Positions 44,935 to 53,678 of a stretch of 64,000 nt of DNA are shown here, piece after piece (position 1 is the first letter of the stretch; each line of letters starts with the position of its first letter). Location of the stretch: positions 1,925,501 through 1,989,500 of the forward strand of contig NZ_CP027218.1 of the NCBI RefSeq assembly GCF_004124275.1, written 5' to 3'. Position numbers and translations under genes: made by a program. The notes below the pieces were generated by a model. The model searched no databases. It had not been told where the DNA came from and was given only the letters and a program-made list of their open reading frames with translations. The stretch comes from Pseudomonas sp. DTU12.3. GTDB taxonomy: Bacteria > Pseudomonadota > Gammaproteobacteria > Pseudomonadales > Pseudomonadaceae.

Positions 44935-45179
44935 CCCTCACCCTAGCCCTCTCCCAAAGGGAGAGGGGACTGATTGGGGGATGCTGTAGAGATACGCCGA
45001 CCTGAAAGTGCTCGGCTGAATCCAGAATCGATAACGGTTCCGATGCATTTCGAGCCCAGAGTCGGCGACGATTCACGTGCCTTCCGAACCCATAATCAAC
45101 TCGGTGTTTCAGGTCGATGTCTGACGCCAGACACCTCGGTCGGCTCCCTCTCCCTTTGGGAGAGGGCTGGGGTGAGGGC
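44935..45179. repeat. Full-length CCCTCACCC element (about 245 bp)
   Basis: Inverted ends CCCTCACCCTAGCCCTCTCC and GGAGAGGGCTGGGGTGAGGG. The interior reads, on the minus strand, CCGACCGAGGTGTCTGGCG, then CATCGACCTGAAA, homologous to the 131-bp unit at 31722. It is probably the parental form of which the array is an internally shortened derivative. Located between convergent ydjA-like and histidine kinase genes. Confidence 0.88.
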
Positions 45180-45184
45180 GGCTT

Positions 45185-46525
45185 TCAGGGTTGCACCACC
45201 GCACCCGGCACCAGCGGCAATTCCAGACTGGCAATAAAGCCACCCTGCGGATGATTGGCCAAGGTCAAACTCCCACCATGCCGCTCCGCCGCCCGGCGTG
45301 CAATTGCCAGGCCCAGACCATGCCCCGCCGCCGTCTGCCCCGGCGCCCGGTAAAACGGCTCACCCAACTGACTCAAATGCTCGGCCTGCACGCCTGGCCC
45401 ATGGTCGCGCACGCTGACGATAATTTTTTCGCCCAGACGCGAAGCCTGCATTTCAATGGCCTGACCTTCGGGATTGAAACGCTGGGCATTGCGCAGCAGG
45501 TTATCGACGGCGCGTTCGATCATCGTCGGCCAGCCTTTGAGGTTCAGCTGCGGTTCGGCATCGAGACGCACCAACTGCTCGGGTGAGGCAAGCTTCGCGT
45601 CTTTCTGCAGCGTGCCGAGCAGCGCGTTCAGATCCACCTCTTCGGCACTGGCATTGTCGGCATCGACCCGCGCCAGTACCAGAATCTCACTGATCAACGC
45701 TTCCAGCCGATCGCACTCGCGGGTCAACCGTGGCCAGAGTTTCTCGCGTTCTTCAGGGTTGGCCCGTTCGGCCAGCGCCAAAGCAATGCGCAGGCGTGCC
45801 AGCGGTGAACGCAGTTCGTGAGACACATCGCGCAGCAACTGCCGCTGACTGCCAATCAGACTTTGCAGGCGCGCACCCATGCGGTTGAAATCGGTGGCGA
45901 GTACGCCGAATTCATCGCGGCGGTTGGCCAGTTTCGCCAGGCTGTTTTGCTGATAAGTCGTCTGCCCCAGATCATGCACCGCGCCGCGCAAACGGCTGAG
46001 CGGTCGAGTGATGGAGAAGGTCACGAGCAGGCTGAACAGGGTCAGCACCACCAGCGCGATACCCAGCGCACTCAGTGGCCAGAGCAGGCTTTCGCGGTGC
46101 CAGGCGTCGAGTTCCGGGTGCGGGATGCGGTAAATGAACAGGTAAGTGTCACCGGTTTTGTCACTGGTGAATTCGTCGGTCAGGCGCCGCCATGGCAGGC
46201 GCCGGTCGTCGTTGTTCTGCCGCGCTTCGAAGGCGGCGGCGCGGCGCGGAAAGGTGCCGCGGACCACCGGGTCGCCGGATTCGTTAAGTACTTGGACGTC
46301 GATGTGATACTGGCGTTTGCGCTGTTCGAGGATGTCCTGGGCGGCATCTTCGCCCTGGGCTTCGTAGCTTTGCGTCCATTCGCCGGCCAGGGTGTTGAGG
46401 CCCGGATGGCGGCTGAGGATCCATGCGTCCTGATTGAGCATGTGCCCGAGCAGAATCGACAGGCCAGCCACCAGAGCGATGGCCAGCCAGAAGCTCGCGA
46501 GAATACGCCAGAACAATGAACGCAC
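45185..46525 (-). CDS. CpxA-like sensor histidine kinase
   Basis: A 446-residue membrane kinase: membrane helix about 7-27, periplasmic sensor region, second helix about 150-172, HAMP, then the H-box LLRDVSHELRSPLARLR, N-box NLLRNAQRFN, G1 VRDHGPGVQ and G2 GHGLGLAIARR. It starts with GTG after GAGGA. Together with the response regulator at 47459 and the Spy/CpxP-like protein between them it matches the P. aeruginosa PA3204-PA3206 Cpx-like envelope-stress system. A terminator and repeats separate it from the Spy-like gene. Confidence 0.88.
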   Translation of the reverse strand: MRSLFWRILASFWLAIALVAGLSILLGHMLNQDAWILSRHPGLNTLAGEWTQSYEAQGEDAAQDILEQRKRQYHIDVQVLNESGDPVVRGTFPRRAAAFEARQNNDDRRLPWRRLTDEFTSDKTGDTYLFIYRIPHPELDAWHRESLLWPLSALGIALVVLTLFSLLVTFSITRPLSRLRGAVHDLGQTTYQQNSLAKLANRRDEFGVLATDFNRMGARLQSLIGSQRQLLRDVSHELRSPLARLRIALALAERANPEEREKLWPRLTRECDRLEALISEILVLARVDADNASAEEVDLNALLGTLQKDAKLASPEQLVRLDAEPQLNLKGWPTMIERAVDNLLRNAQRFNPEGQAIEMQASRLGEKIIVSVRDHGPGVQAEHLSQLGEPFYRAPGQTAAGHGLGLAIARRAAERHGGSLTLANHPQGGFIASLELPLVPGAVVQP

Positions 46526-46550
46526 AGAAAATCCTCAGAACACACAAAGC

Positions 46551-46671
46551 CCCTGTAGGAGCTGCCGCAGGCTGCGATCTGATCGTTCCCACGCTCTGCG
46601 TGGGAATGCAGCCGGGGACGCTCTGCGTCCCACAGTCAAAAGATCGCAGCCTGTGGCAGCTCCTACAGGGG
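46551..46671. repeat. Composite REP with nested GTTCCCACGC repeat
   Basis: A REP pair (CTGTAGGAGCTGCCGCAGGC and complement) whose loop contains GATCGTTCCCACGCTCTGCG and GGGGACGCTCTGCGTCCC. The same composite occurs in opposite orientation at 47299-47417, on the other side of the Spy-like gene. Confidence 0.9.
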
Positions 46672-46682
46672 GCAGATAAAAG

Positions 46683-46712
46683 TGGGCCCGACGGGGTTGG
46701 CCGTCGGGCCCG
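46683..46712 (-). terminator. Terminator of the Spy/CpxP-like gene
   Basis: GGGCCCGACGG and CCGTCGGGCCC form an 11-base-pair stem just after the stop codon; on the minus strand it is followed by ACTTTTAT. Confidence 0.85.
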
Positions 46713-46722
46713 GGTCAGTACA

Positions 46723-47172
46723 TTATTGCGCTTTTTGCGGCTGTTGCGCTTTCCACGCCTTGAACTCAGCCCATTCGGCGCGACGCTCGGCCTGTTTCTT
46801 CTGGATCTCGTCGAATTTCTTCTGTTGATCCGGTTTCAGCACGGCGCGGACATCGGACTCGGCTTTCTTGTGGTTGGCTGCCATCTCGTCCTTCAGGGCT
46901 TTCTGGTCAGCCGGCGAGAGCTTTTCCAAGTACTTGTCGACCACTTGCTTACGCTCGTGCATCTGCTCGCCCATGATCTTGCGGATCTGCTCGCGCTGTT
47001 CGCGGGACAGGTCGAGTTGGCTGTACGGGCCTTTACCGTGCATGCCGTGCATCTGACCGCCGTGGCGAGCGCCATCCATCGGGCCACCCATCGGGCCGCC
47101 ATCTTGCGGCATGGCCATGGCGACGGTTGGCAGAGCGGCAGCGAACATCAGAGCGATAAGAGTCTTGCGCAT
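46723..47172 (-). CDS. Spy/CpxP-like periplasmic protein
   Basis: A 149-residue protein with signal peptide MRKTLIALMFAAALPTVAMA, a Gly/Met/His-rich N-terminal segment (GGPMGGPMDGARHGGQMHGM) that could bind metal, and an LTxxQ-type helical region (LDLSREQREQIRKIMGEQM, LKPDQQKKFDEIQKKQ). Spy and CpxP act as periplasmic chaperone and as brake on CpxA. Its position between the regulator and kinase genes fits a CpxP role. AGGAGA precedes the ATG, and a CpxR-like direct repeat lies upstream. Confidence 0.88.
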   Translation of the reverse strand: MRKTLIALMFAAALPTVAMAMPQDGGPMGGPMDGARHGGQMHGMHGKGPYSQLDLSREQREQIRKIMGEQMHERKQVVDKYLEKLSPADQKALKDEMAANHKKAESDVRAVLKPDQQKKFDEIQKKQAERRAEWAEFKAWKAQQPQKAQ

Positions 47173-47252
47173 GGTGTATCTCCTTGTCTCGTTCCCGGTA
47201 CGTTCCGGATGAGTTCAGATTACGGAGATCAAAGTCAGCGGCGGTCAGCGCT

Positions 47253-47271
47253 CGGTAAAGCTTCGGTAAAG
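47253..47271. promoter_or_regulatory. Candidate CpxR box upstream of the Spy-like gene
   Basis: Direct repeat CGGTAAAG-CTT-CGGTAAAG, containing two GTAAA cores one helical turn apart, 81-99 bases before the Spy-like start. E. coli CpxR sites are GTAAA-N5-GTAAA; here the gap is 6. Confidence 0.6.
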
Positions 47272-47298
47272 ACGCTTCGTCATCAGCTTTACACATAT

Positions 47299-47417
47299 CC
47301 CTGTAGGAGCTGCGGCACGCTGCGATCTATTGACTGTGGGACGCAGAGCGTCCCCGGCTGCATTCCCACGCAGAGCGTGGGAACGATCAGATCGCAGCCT
47401 GCGGCAGCTCCTACAGG
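47299..47417. repeat. Composite REP, inverted copy of 46551-46671
   Basis: TGTAGGAGCTGCGGCACGCT with a diverged REP arm, then the complement of the nested GTTCCCACGC unit, then AGATCGCAGCCTGCGGCAGC. It fills the gap between the response regulator and the Spy-like gene. Confidence 0.9.
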
Positions 47418-47458
47418 AGGAGGTGTCGGTCACCGTTGGCCGGGGGGATGCGTGTAAT

Positions 47459-48136
47459 TCAGAGGCTGTAGTAGTAACCACGGCTGCGCAGGGCAACGAT
47501 GCGCGGGCGGCCGTCGGGGTGCGGGCCGATCTTTTTGCGCAGGTTGCTGACGTGCATGTCGAGACTGCGGTCATACAAGGTCAGCTTGCGGCCGAGGGCG
47601 ATCTGCGCGAGTTCCTGCTTGTCCAGCGGCTCGCCGGGCTGTTTGAGCAGCGCTTCGAGCAAGCGGCTTTCGGAAACGGTGAGGGTCAGTTCTTTCTCGT
47701 CGATGCTGACCACGCCACGCACCGGGCTGAAACTCAGGTCGCCCAGCTCCAGTTGCGTCGACACGGCGGCCGGATGACTGCGGCGCAACACGGCGCGCAG
47801 GCGTGCAGTCAGTTCGCGGGGGTCGCAAGGCTTGGCCAGATAATCGTCGGCGCCGAGTTCCAGGCCGAGGATACGATCCAGTGGCTCACCCCGGGCCGAC
47901 AGCATCAGCACCGGCAGATCAGCGTGATCGTTGCGCAGTTGCTTGAGCAGTTCCAGACCGCTGCCGTCGGGCAGCATCACGTCCAGCACCACCGCCGCAG
48001 GAGCGGATTCGGCCAGCGCCTTGCGGGCACTCTGGCCATCGTGGCAGGCACGCACCTGAAAGCCTTCCTGGCTCAGCCAGCTACTCAGGAGTTCGCACAA
48101 CTCCTGGTCATCATCAATCAATAACAGCTCGCTCAT
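47459..48136 (-). CDS. CpxR-like OmpR-family response regulator
   Basis: A 225-residue regulator with receiver domain (acidic pocket DDD near residue 8, phospho-acceptor Asp in VVLDVMLPDGSGLE at about residue 51, conserved Lys in LAKPCDPRELTARL) and a C-terminal winged helix (LTLTVSESRLLEALLKQPGEP, then LDMHVSNLRKKIG). Partner of the kinase at 45185. It follows the coiled-coil gene with a 7-base gap, so both are probably transcribed together. Confidence 0.9.
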   Translation of the reverse strand: MSELLLIDDDQELCELLSSWLSQEGFQVRACHDGQSARKALAESAPAAVVLDVMLPDGSGLELLKQLRNDHADLPVLMLSARGEPLDRILGLELGADDYLAKPCDPRELTARLRAVLRRSHPAAVSTQLELGDLSFSPVRGVVSIDEKELTLTVSESRLLEALLKQPGEPLDKQELAQIALGRKLTLYDRSLDMHVSNLRKKIGPHPDGRPRIVALRSRGYYYSL

Positions 48137-48143
48137 GACTCAC

Positions 48144-48554
48144 TCAATTTAGCCATTGCCGACGTTTTCGGCTTGCTCCACTGGCAAAGATACCGCAGAG
48201 CAGCGCCAATAGCGCTACTCCGGCTCCCGTGACGAACCACTGTTGCTGGTCGGTCAACAGGCGCGGCTGCGGGCTGGCCTGGGCTTCCTTGAGTTGCAGC
48301 TTGAGGCGCTGGTTCTCTTGGCGCAACCGGGCGAGCTGGGCGCTTTCGCGTTGGTTGTCGGCATTCTGCAGTTGTTTGTTCAGTTCTTCCCGCTGCTGCT
48401 CGCTGGCCTTGAGGCGCTGTTGCAACTCGGTGATCTGGCTGCCGGCACTCAACGACAATGGCGTGGAAGTGCCGCCTTCGGTGGTTTCCTCACCATGGGC
48501 GGGCGCCATGATCGACAACGTGACCAACATCAGACACAACGGACCCTTGCGCAT
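48144..48554 (-). CDS. Coiled-coil membrane protein upstream of the Cpx-like genes
   Basis: A 136-residue protein of no recognised function. From the ATG at 48554 it has a signal-like segment (MRKGPLCLMLVTLSIMAPAHG), a coiled coil of about 55 residues (ITELQQRLKASEQQREELNK and following heptads) and a C-terminal membrane helix (WFVTGAGVALLALLCGIF) with a basic tail. It looks like a periplasmic coiled coil anchored at its C-terminus. First gene of the minus-strand unit with the response regulator, which suggests an envelope-stress connection. Confidence 0.75.
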   Translation of the reverse strand: MRKGPLCLMLVTLSIMAPAHGEETTEGGTSTPLSLSAGSQITELQQRLKASEQQREELNKQLQNADNQRESAQLARLRQENQRLKLQLKEAQASPQPRLLTDQQQWFVTGAGVALLALLCGIFASGASRKRRQWLN

Positions 48555-48738
48555 CGCGATACCTGCTTCCAAATGGATATTGGGCAGGTTGTCGGCAGGC
48601 AAACGAGAATAATGAGCGATTGAGATGGGTGAGAAGCGAGAAGGTTCAGTGCGCGGGAAGGGATGTTGGTGGCTGATGGGATTTTTGTGGCAGAGGAGGG
48701 TTTTGTGGCAGAGCAGGGTTTTGAGCCAGATGAGTATT

Positions 48739-48885
48739 TGTGGCGAGGGGATTTAGCGAAACGTCGCACCGCCCCGTTCGGCTGCGCAGCAGTCGTGAAT
48801 CATTGAATGCGGTGTGTCAGGCACACCGCATTGGATGGCTTTGGGGCGGCTTCGCCACCCAGCGGGGATAAATCCCCTCGCCACA
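48739..48885. repeat. Terminal-inverted-repeat element (about 147 bp)
   Basis: TGTGGCGAGGGGATTTA and TAAATCCCCTCGCCACA are exact inverted ends around a palindromic interior (GCGGTGTG and CACACCGC). It encodes no protein and resembles the MITE-like intergenic repeats of fluorescent pseudomonads. Degenerate direct repeats of TTTTGTGGCAGAG occupy about 48685-48740 beside it. No gene lies between 48555 and 48913. Confidence 0.85.
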
Positions 48886-48913
48886 TAAACCCCTCGTCAC
48901 TCTGCAAATCTGT

Positions 48914-49213
48914 TTAAGGGAGGACTTGTTTGAACGGCTTGACGACCACGTTGGCATACACGCCAGCGGCAATGTACGGATCAGCGTCAGCCCATGCCTG
49001 CGCGGCGCTCAGGGAGTCGAATTCGGCGACGATCAGGCTGCCGGTGAAACCCGCTGCGCCCGGATCATTGCTGTCGACGGCCGGGTGCGGGCCGGCCAAT
49101 ACGATGCGGCCTTCGCCCTTGAGCGCTTGCAGGCGATCCAGATGCGCCGGGCGCGCGGCCAGGCGTGCTTCCAGTGAGTTGGCGACGTCGGTGGCAATGA
49201 TTGCGTAGAGCAT
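48914..49213 (-). CDS. yciI: YciI-family protein
   Basis: A 99-residue ferredoxin-fold protein with the family pattern [29 protein letters not shown] with its conserved His, and [19 protein letters not shown]. Function not established. It follows yciB with a TGAC-ATG junction of one base, so translation is probably coupled. GAGGA precedes the ATG. Confidence 0.9.
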   Translation of the reverse strand: MLYAIIATDVANSLEARLAARPAHLDRLQALKGEGRIVLAGPHPAVDSNDPGAAGFTGSLIVAEFDSLSAAQAWADADPYIAAGVYANVVVKPFKQVLP

Positions 49214-49214
49214 G

Positions 49215-49811
49215 TCAGTCCTCGGTTTTTGGTGTTGTGGTATCGGCGTCATGCAGGTGACGCGACAGGTAAATGCCCTGTGCGACCAGGAACAATACGG
49301 TCATGCCCAGGCTGCCGAACACCTTGAAGTCCACCCAGTAGCTCTGGAAGGTGAAGGCGACGAACAGGTTGGCGGCTCCGCAAAACAGGAAAAAGCCGAT
49401 CCAGGCAACGTTCAGGCGAGTCCAGACCGGATCCGGCAGGGTCAGCGCATGCCCCATGATGCGTTTGATCAGCAGGCGGTCACCGATGAAGTGGCTGCCG
49501 ATGAACGCGACGGCGAACAGCCAGTTGACCACCGGGGCTTTCCATTTCAGGAAGGTTTCGCTGTGGAACGCCAGCGTCAGGCTACCGAAGACGAGGCAGG
49601 CGATCAGGGTCAGCCATTGGCTCTTTTCCAGCTTGCGCTGCTTGATGAACAACGCGCCGTACACCACCAGCGAACTGATGATCAACATCGCGGTGGCGCT
49701 GTAAATACCGCCTACAGTCACTTCATGGCCAGCGATGTCGACGACCCGTGGATCAAGTTTGTAAACGATGAAGAACAGCAGAAGCGGGATGAAATCGATG
49801 AATTGTTTCAC
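49215..49811 (-). CDS. yciB: Septation protein A / YciB inner-membrane protein
   Basis: A 198-residue protein with five to six membrane helices; [18 protein letters not shown] at the start and [18 protein letters not shown] are typical of YciB (intracellular septation protein A), which affects envelope synthesis and division. It begins with GTG at 49811, matching the conserved N-terminus, although no good ribosome binding site is visible. Divergent from the rnaM-scpB operon. Confidence 0.9.
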   Translation of the reverse strand: MKQFIDFIPLLLFFIVYKLDPRVVDIAGHEVTVGGIYSATAMLIISSLVVYGALFIKQRKLEKSQWLTLIACLVFGSLTLAFHSETFLKWKAPVVNWLFAVAFIGSHFIGDRLLIKRIMGHALTLPDPVWTRLNVAWIGFFLFCGAANLFVAFTFQSYWVDFKVFGSLGMTVLFLVAQGIYLSRHLHDADTTTPKTED

Positions 49812-49898
49812 AGTGAGAGCCAGAAGCTGGATGTGGCGGCATAATAACAAACATATGGGCGCGCGATAGCGCCAGCTGATTTGAGGTTACAACTCTCC

Positions 49899-50762
49899 GT
49901 GAATGTAGATTTGCACTGCCATAGCACGGCCTCCGATGGCGCCCTGGCGCCTGCGGTTCTGGTTGCGCGTGCGTTCGAGAACGGCGTGCGAGTCCTGTCG
50001 TTGACCGACCACGACACCCTCGAAGGCCTCGCCGAAGCGCGCACGGCCGCCACCGAATTGGGTATGCAACTGGTCAACGGCGTCGAATTGTCCTGCACCT
50101 GGGGCGGCGCGACCATTCATGTGCTGGGCTACGGTTTCGACGTCAATGCCGCACCGTTGGTCGAAGCCATCGCCAAATTGCACGATGGCCGCTGGCTGCG
50201 GTCGGAAGAAATAAGCCGCAAGCTCGCGCTCAAAGGCATGCCCGGCGCCCTTGAAGGCGCGCGCAAAGTCCAGCAGGAGTTGGGCGACAGCGGCAACGCG
50301 CCGGCCCGTCCGCATTTCGCTGACTGGATGGTTCGTGAGAGTTATGTCAAGGATCGCGCCGAAGCCTTCCGCAAATGGCTCGGCGCCGGCAAGCTCGGTG
50401 ACGTCAAATTGCACTGGCCGACGCTCGAAGACACCGTCGGCACGCTGCGCGCCGCCAATGCCTGGGTCAGCCTGGCGCATCCGTGGCATTACGATTTCAC
50501 CCGCAGCAAGCGCCGAAAGCTGATTGCCGACTATATTCAAGCGGGCGGGCACGCGATTGAAGTGGTCAATGGTCATCAGCCTGCGGAACAGGTCGGCAGC
50601 CTGGCAATCCTTGCCCGTGAGTTCGGTCTGCTGGTCAGCGCCGGCAGTGACTTCCATGGCCCTGGCGGCTGGTCCGAGATCGGCCAGTACCGGCCGGTTC
50701 CCGAGGACCTTCCACCCCTGTGGTGTCGGTTCAAACATGACACAGTTATTGCCGCCGTCTGA
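49899..50762 (+). CDS. rnaM: RNase AM (YciV), PHP-domain 5'-3' exonuclease
   Basis: A 287-residue PHP phosphoesterase. Metal motifs are DLHCHSTASDG, LTDHDTLEG, a central ARPHFADWM, LAHPWHY and AGSDFHGPGG. E. coli YciV is RNase AM, which matures the 5' ends of ribosomal RNAs and degrades short RNAs. The GTG at 49899 with GAGGT 11 bases upstream puts the metal motif at the N-terminus as expected; the TTG at 49881 is the alternative. First gene of an operon with yciO, scpA and scpB. Confidence 0.9.
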   Translation: MNVDLHCHSTASDGALAPAVLVARAFENGVRVLSLTDHDTLEGLAEARTAATELGMQLVNGVELSCTWGGATIHVLGYGFDVNAAPLVEAIAKLHDGRWLRSEEISRKLALKGMPGALEGARKVQQELGDSGNAPARPHFADWMVRESYVKDRAEAFRKWLGAGKLGDVKLHWPTLEDTVGTLRAANAWVSLAHPWHYDFTRSKRRKLIADYIQAGGHAIEVVNGHQPAEQVGSLAILAREFGLLVSAGSDFHGPGGWSEIGQYRPVPEDLPPLWCRFKHDTVIAAV

Positions 50763-50775
50763 ACAGGTAGAAAAT

Positions 50776-51405
50776 GTGAGTCAATTTTTCCAGATACATC
50801 CGGAAAACCCACAAGCGCGCCTGATAAAACAGGCGGTCGAGATCATCCGCAAGGGCGGAGTGGTGGTTTATCCCACGGACTCTTCCTACGCGATCGGTTG
50901 CCAGATCGGCGACAAGAACGCCATCGAGCGCGTGCGGCGTCTGCGTCAGCTCGATGACAAGCACAACTTCGCGCTGATCTGCAGTGACCTGTCGCAACTG
51001 GGCAACTACGCCAAGATCGACACCGGCACCTTTCGTATCCTCAAAGCGCATCTGCCCGGGCCGTACACCTTTATTCTTAATGCCACCCGCGAAGTGCCAC
51101 GGCTGTTGCTGCATCCGAAGAAACGCACCATCGGCCTGCGCGTGCCAAGCCAGCCGATCGCCCTGGCGCTGCTGGCCGAGCTTGGCGAGCCGTTGATGAG
51201 CGTGACCCTGATCATGCCCGGCGAAGAAGACCCGCTGAGCGATCCGCACGAAATGCGCCAATTGCTTGAACACCAGGTGGACCTGATCATCGATGGCGGC
51301 TTCGGCGGTATCAAGGCGTCCACCGTGATCGACCTGACCGGCGATGATCCGGAAGTCGTTCGCGTCGGTTGCGGCGATCCGACGCCGTTCATGGTCGAGG
51401 CCTGA
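50776..51405 (+). CDS. yciO: YciO, Sua5/TsaC-family protein
   Basis: A 209-residue protein of the threonylcarbamoyl-AMP synthase superfamily, closest to YciO (SQFFQIHPENPQARLIKQAVE, GGVVVYPTDSSYAIGC, RTIGLRVPSQPIA). YciO is thought to resemble TsaC without being the main supplier for tRNA t6A. It begins with GTG after AGGTAG, 13 bases past the rnaM stop, and its TGA directly abuts the scpA ATG. Confidence 0.92.
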   Translation: MSQFFQIHPENPQARLIKQAVEIIRKGGVVVYPTDSSYAIGCQIGDKNAIERVRRLRQLDDKHNFALICSDLSQLGNYAKIDTGTFRILKAHLPGPYTFILNATREVPRLLLHPKKRTIGLRVPSQPIALALLAELGEPLMSVTLIMPGEEDPLSDPHEMRQLLEHQVDLIIDGGFGGIKASTVIDLTGDDPEVVRVGCGDPTPFMVEA

Positions 51406-52227
51406 ATGTCCGCAGTGGAAACCGTTGTCGATCCCCAGGCCGGCGCTCAGCAGGAACTGCCGTTTGCCATGGTCTATGGCCAGGCGGTCATGGAAATGCC
51501 GCTCGACCTGTACATCCCGCCGGATGCGCTGGAAGTCTTTCTTGACGCCTTCGAAGGCCCGCTCGACCTGCTGCTGTACCTGATCCGCAAACAGAACATC
51601 AACATCCTCGACATCCCGGTGGCGGAAATCACCCGCCAATACATGGGCTATGTCGAGTTGATGCAGTCGGTGCGCCTGGAACTCGCTGCTGAGTATCTGG
51701 TGATGGCCGCGATGCTCGCCGAGATCAAATCGCGCATGCTCCTGCCGCGCGCCGAAACCATCGAAGACGAAGAAGCTGACCCACGCGCTGAACTGATCCG
51801 CCGCTTGCAGGAATACGAGCGTTTCAAGGCTGCCGCCGAAGGCATTGATGGCCTGAGCCGGGTCGGTCGCGATGTCATCGTGCCCAAGCTCGACGCCCCG
51901 GAAGCAAGGGCGCGCAAGCTGTTGCCGGATGTCGCGCTGGAAGAGATTTTGATGTGCATGGCCGAAGTATTGCGCCGTGGCGACATGTTTGAAAGCCACC
52001 AGGTCAGCCGCGAGGCACTGTCCACTCGCGAGCGCATGAGCGATGTGCTGGAACGGCTCAAGGGCGGCGGTTTTGTGCCGTTCGTCGAGCTGTTTACTGC
52101 CGAAGAGGGCAGGCTGGGTGTGGTGGTGACCTTTATGGCGATCCTTGAACTGGTCAAGGAATCCTTGGTCGAGCTGGTGCAGAATGAGCCGTTCGCCGCG
52201 ATCCACGTGCGAGCCCGAGCCGAATAA
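51406..52227 (+). CDS. scpA: Segregation and condensation protein A
   Basis: A 273-residue kleisin that bridges the SMC ATPase heads with ScpB during chromosome segregation. The kleisin N-terminal motif FEGPLDLLLYLIRKQNINILDIPV, the SRMLLPR segment and the C-terminal winged helix are all present. The N-terminus is about 40 residues longer than in Bacillus, as is usual in pseudomonads. The ATG directly follows the yciO stop. Confidence 0.94.
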   Translation: MSAVETVVDPQAGAQQELPFAMVYGQAVMEMPLDLYIPPDALEVFLDAFEGPLDLLLYLIRKQNINILDIPVAEITRQYMGYVELMQSVRLELAAEYLVMAAMLAEIKSRMLLPRAETIEDEEADPRAELIRRLQEYERFKAAAEGIDGLSRVGRDVIVPKLDAPEARARKLLPDVALEEILMCMAEVLRRGDMFESHQVSREALSTRERMSDVLERLKGGGFVPFVELFTAEEGRLGVVVTFMAILELVKESLVELVQNEPFAAIHVRARAE

Positions 52228-52238
52228 CGAGTCGAAAC

Positions 52239-53228
52239 ATGAACCTGACTGAACCCCGCGAGCTGGCGCCCCTGCTTGAAGCCTTTCTGTTGGCCTCGGG
52301 AAAGCCGCAATCCCTTGAGCGCCTGTTTGAGTTATTCGAAGAGGGTGAACGCCCCGAGCCTGCGGTCTTCAAGAAAGCCCTGACCTTGTTGGGCAAGTCC
52401 TGCGAGGGCCGCGCGTTCGAGCTGAAGGAAGTCTCCTCTGGCTATCGTTTGCAGATCCGCGAGAAGTTTTCGCCGTGGGTCGGCCGTTTGTGGGAAGAGC
52501 GCCCGCAGCGCTATTCCCGCGCCTTGCTGGAGACCATTGCGCTGATCGCCTATCGCCAGCCGATCACCCGTGGCGAGATCGAAGACGTGCGCGGTGTGGC
52601 GGTGAACAGCAACATTGTCAAAACCTTGCTGGAACGTGAGTGGATTCGTGTCGTCGGTTACCGCGATGTACCGGGCAAACCGGCGATGTTTGCCACCACC
52701 AAGATGTTTCTCGATCACTTCAACCTGAAGAACCTCGAAGACCTGCCGCCGCTGGCCGAACTACGCGAGATGGAAACCGACCCAGTGCTCGATTTCGACG
52801 ACGCGCCGGTGCCACAGAGTTTGCAGGAGCTGGCCGACGCCAGCGCCGAGCCGGAGGAGGAGAAAGAGGAAACCAGTTTCCACACCTTGCTGTTGGAGCT
52901 GGACAGCATGGAGGAGGGGATCAAGACCGACTTCGACGATTTGCTGCGGGATGCGGCTGATGGTGAGGCGCCGACGGTTGAAGCAGAAGTTGAGTCTGAG
53001 CCCGAGCCAAAGATCGCCGAGCCAACCATCGAAGTTGAACTCGAAGCTGTGCCCGAAGCCGAACCGGAAGAGGACATTCTTGGCGTCGCTGAGGCCCGCG
53101 AGAAATTGTTGGCCGCCGTCGCTGCCCTCGAACAACCCACGCCCGAACCCGAGCTGAGCGAAGAAGAAGCCGAAGCGCGCGCCCTGGCCGAAGCCATCGA
53201 AGCCGAACGCCGCGAATTCGAAGACTGA
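52239..53228 (+). CDS. scpB: Segregation and condensation protein B
   Basis: A 329-residue partner of ScpA. Two winged-helix domains occupy about 1-170 (LLASGKPQSLERLFELF, ALLETIALIAYRQPITRGEI, IRVVGYRDVPGKPAMFATT). The last 150 residues are a highly acidic, Glu/Pro-rich tail not found in short ScpB proteins but common in Pseudomonas. It starts 11 bases after scpA. Confidence 0.93.
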   Translation: MNLTEPRELAPLLEAFLLASGKPQSLERLFELFEEGERPEPAVFKKALTLLGKSCEGRAFELKEVSSGYRLQIREKFSPWVGRLWEERPQRYSRALLETIALIAYRQPITRGEIEDVRGVAVNSNIVKTLLEREWIRVVGYRDVPGKPAMFATTKMFLDHFNLKNLEDLPPLAELREMETDPVLDFDDAPVPQSLQELADASAEPEEEKEETSFHTLLLELDSMEEGIKTDFDDLLRDAADGEAPTVEAEVESEPEPKIAEPTIEVELEAVPEAEPEEDILGVAEAREKLLAAVAALEQPTPEPELSEEEAEARALAEAIEAERREFED

Positions 53229-53236
53229 GTGACGCC

Positions 53237-53315
53237 GAAAAGATCGCAGCCTTCGGCAGCTCCTACAGGGGCCGCATTCCAATGTAGGAGCTGCCGAAGG
53301 CTGCGATCTTTTGAT
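53237..53315. repeat. REP inverted pair, CGAAGG variant
   Basis: AAAGATCGCAGCCTTCGGCAG and its complement between scpB and the DUF1289 gene. Confidence 0.92.
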
Positions 53316-53332
53316 CTCTCAAAGGTATCCAA

Positions 53333-53524
53333 ATGAGTTCGACAAAAGACCCGTGCATCAGCCTCTGCAAGTTCAGCGACGACATCTGCCTCGGCTGCGG
53401 CCGCAGCAGGCGCGAGATCAAGGCCTGGAAGAAACTCGACAAGGACGACAAGCGCACGGTACTCGCTGAAGCTGCACTGCGCCTGATCAAGCTCGGCGCC
53501 GCCGGTCGGCGGAAAAAGAAATAA
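53333..53524 (+). CDS. DUF1289 small cysteine protein
   Basis: A 63-residue protein with the DUF1289 pattern PCISLCKFSDDICLGCGRSRREI: four cysteines that could bind zinc or an iron-sulfur cluster, then a conserved W and a lysine-rich tail (RRKKK). Function unknown. Lies between the scp operon and rluB. Confidence 0.88.
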   Translation: MSSTKDPCISLCKFSDDICLGCGRSRREIKAWKKLDKDDKRTVLAEAALRLIKLGAAGRRKKK

Positions 53525-53678
53525 CCTTGGCCTGATCGACTAGTCTCTGATGCGCGACGGCCGACATCCGCGTATGATTCGCGACCCTTCGCCGATCCCT
53601 TCGGCCAAGAACCCAGATTTCAATGCTTCATGCGCTCAATTCAGAGTGCCTGAACAGACCACACCGGGAGGTGCCCAG

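Noticed and set aside
50746..52206. A 486-codon frame opposite yciO and scpA
   Set aside because: Spans two well-supported genes on the other strand and has no domain signature.
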